Under the pieces are notes generated by a model. It did not search any database, was not told the origin of the DNA, and saw only the letters and a list, made by a program, of their open reading frames with translations. 64,000 nt of DNA from the NCBI GenBank assembly GCA_038213435.1, contig JBBQTI010000015.1, forward strand, positions 18,340 to 82,339, read 5' to 3'. The position numbers and the translations under genes were made by a program. Position 1 is the first letter of the stretch, and every line of letters starts with the position of its first letter. Source of the DNA: PALSA-610 sp038213435 (GTDB taxonomy: Bacteria > Actinomycetota > Acidimicrobiia > IMCC26256 > PALSA-610). Positions 63,485-64,000 of the stretch are shown here, piece by piece.

Positions 63485-64000
63485 CACTCTCCATCATTCC
63501 GATCGAGGGCATCGGCGAGATCGGTCCGGGCGACGAGCTCGCCATGTTCATCGCCGACGCGGCGCGCGCCCAGGGCACGCCTCTGACCGACGCCGATTGC
63601 CTCGTCATCACGCAGAAGGTCGTTTCGAAAGCCGAGAACCGCCTCGTGCCCCTCGACCCCGACGATCTCGACGCGCGGCGCACGCTCGTCGAGTCGGAGT
63701 CGGTGCGCATCGTCCGCCGGCGGGGCGACCTCATCATCAGCGAGACCCGGCACGGCTTCGTGTGCGCGAATGCGGGGATCGACCTGTCGAACGTCGCGCA
63801 CGGCTGGGCGGCACTTCTCCCCATCGATGCCGACCGTTCCGCCAAGCACGTGCGCGATGCGCTGCGAGCCCGCTCGGGCGTCGAGGTGGCCGTGATCGTG
63901 TCGGACACCTTCGGCCGGCCGTGGCGGCGCGGCCTCACCGACGTCGCCATCGGGTGCGCCGGCATCCTGCCCATCGCCGACCTGCGCGGCTCCACCGACT
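63481..64000 (+). CDS. coenzyme F420:gamma-L-glutamate ligase (CofE/FbiB), N-terminal part
   Basis: The GTG at 63481 overlaps the cofD stop and the frame is open to the window end. The 173 visible residues start TLSIIPIEGIGEIGPGDELA and show LVITQKVVSKAENRLVPLD, TRHGFVCANAGIDLSN and SDTFGRPWRRGLTDVAIGCA, the CofE fold that adds glutamates to F420-0. Whether the actinobacterial C-terminal nitroreductase-like half of FbiB is fused cannot be seen. Confidence 0.92.
   Translation, partial: MTLSIIPIEGIGEIGPGDELAMFIADAARAQGTPLTDADCLVITQKVVSKAENRLVPLDPDDLDARRTLVESESVRIVRRRGDLIISETRHGFVCANAGIDLSNVAHGWAALLPIDADRSAKHVRDALRARSGVEVAVIVSDTFGRPWRRGLTDVAIGCAGILPIADLRGSTD

Overview
The window is very GC-rich and densely coded, with GTG starts, ATGA/GTGA/TGATG gene overlaps and actinobacterial gene content: coenzyme F420 synthesis, FtsEX, a SecA with a C-terminal zinc motif, PAS/GAF/SpoIIE switch proteins, CaiB/MaoC/acyl-CoA genes and DUF5719. 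It looks like an actinobacterial chromosome, probably Acidimicrobiia or a relative. That placement is inferred from gene content, because no rRNA gene is present.

Layout. (1) Positions 1-5006 hold a corrinoid salvage and lower-ligand assembly operon on the plus strand: ABC transporter ATPase end, cobO, cbiZ, cobU, cobS, cobD/cbiB and a HAD-CobT fusion. No corrin-ring synthesis genes are seen. (2) Positions 5007-5689 carry no gene but hold several hairpins, palindromes and DnaA-box-like words. (3) Positions 5690-14690 hold a PAP2 protein, an oxidoreductase, a deaminase, aconitase, a partner-switching set (STAS protein, HATPase, SpoIIE phosphatase) and a ROK kinase. (4) Positions 14706-20391 are a minus-strand lipid/CoA operon (MaoC, SDR, acyl-CoA ligase, GNAT, diiron ferritin-like protein) headed by a TetR gene with an adjacent operator. 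A threonine dehydratase runs the other way.

(5) Positions 21662-24001 are a decayed accessory patch: a peptidase tail, an IS1380-type transposase remnant, and small membrane proteins. (6) Positions 24002-34754 hold VOC, SDR and aldose-epimerase genes, a tandem CaiB pair in which only one copy keeps the catalytic Asp, a subtilisin with a six-repeat tail, a lysoplasmalogenase-like protein, PdxH, an acyl-CoA dehydrogenase and an F420-type oxidoreductase. (7) Positions 34767-45827 are minus-strand housekeeping genes: ftsX, ftsE, prfB, secA, a LuxR regulator, hpf, comF, mtnA, an SDR and ahcY.

(8) Positions 45968-64000 hold a nitrilase, a DUF4389 protein, a broken alpha/beta hydrolase, sugar-phosphate genes (SIS isomerase, Trm112-like, phosphomannomutase), two very large membrane glycan proteins with DUF5719, ftsH, and then cofD and the start of cofE/fbiB. 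From memory, the order ahcY - SIS - manB - DUF5719/GT2 - fbiA - fbiB is a conserved actinobacterial neighbourhood. Here it is loosened by insertions, and no whiB gene is seen in its usual place.

No CRISPR array, tRNA, rRNA, phage or classical defence system was found. The most interesting leads are the HAD-CobT fusion, the Asp/Ser CaiB pair, a 126-residue protein of unknown function behind an operator-bearing promoter next to the F420 genes, the structured gene-free stretch after the cob operon, and two copies of a 19-bp palindromic repeat.
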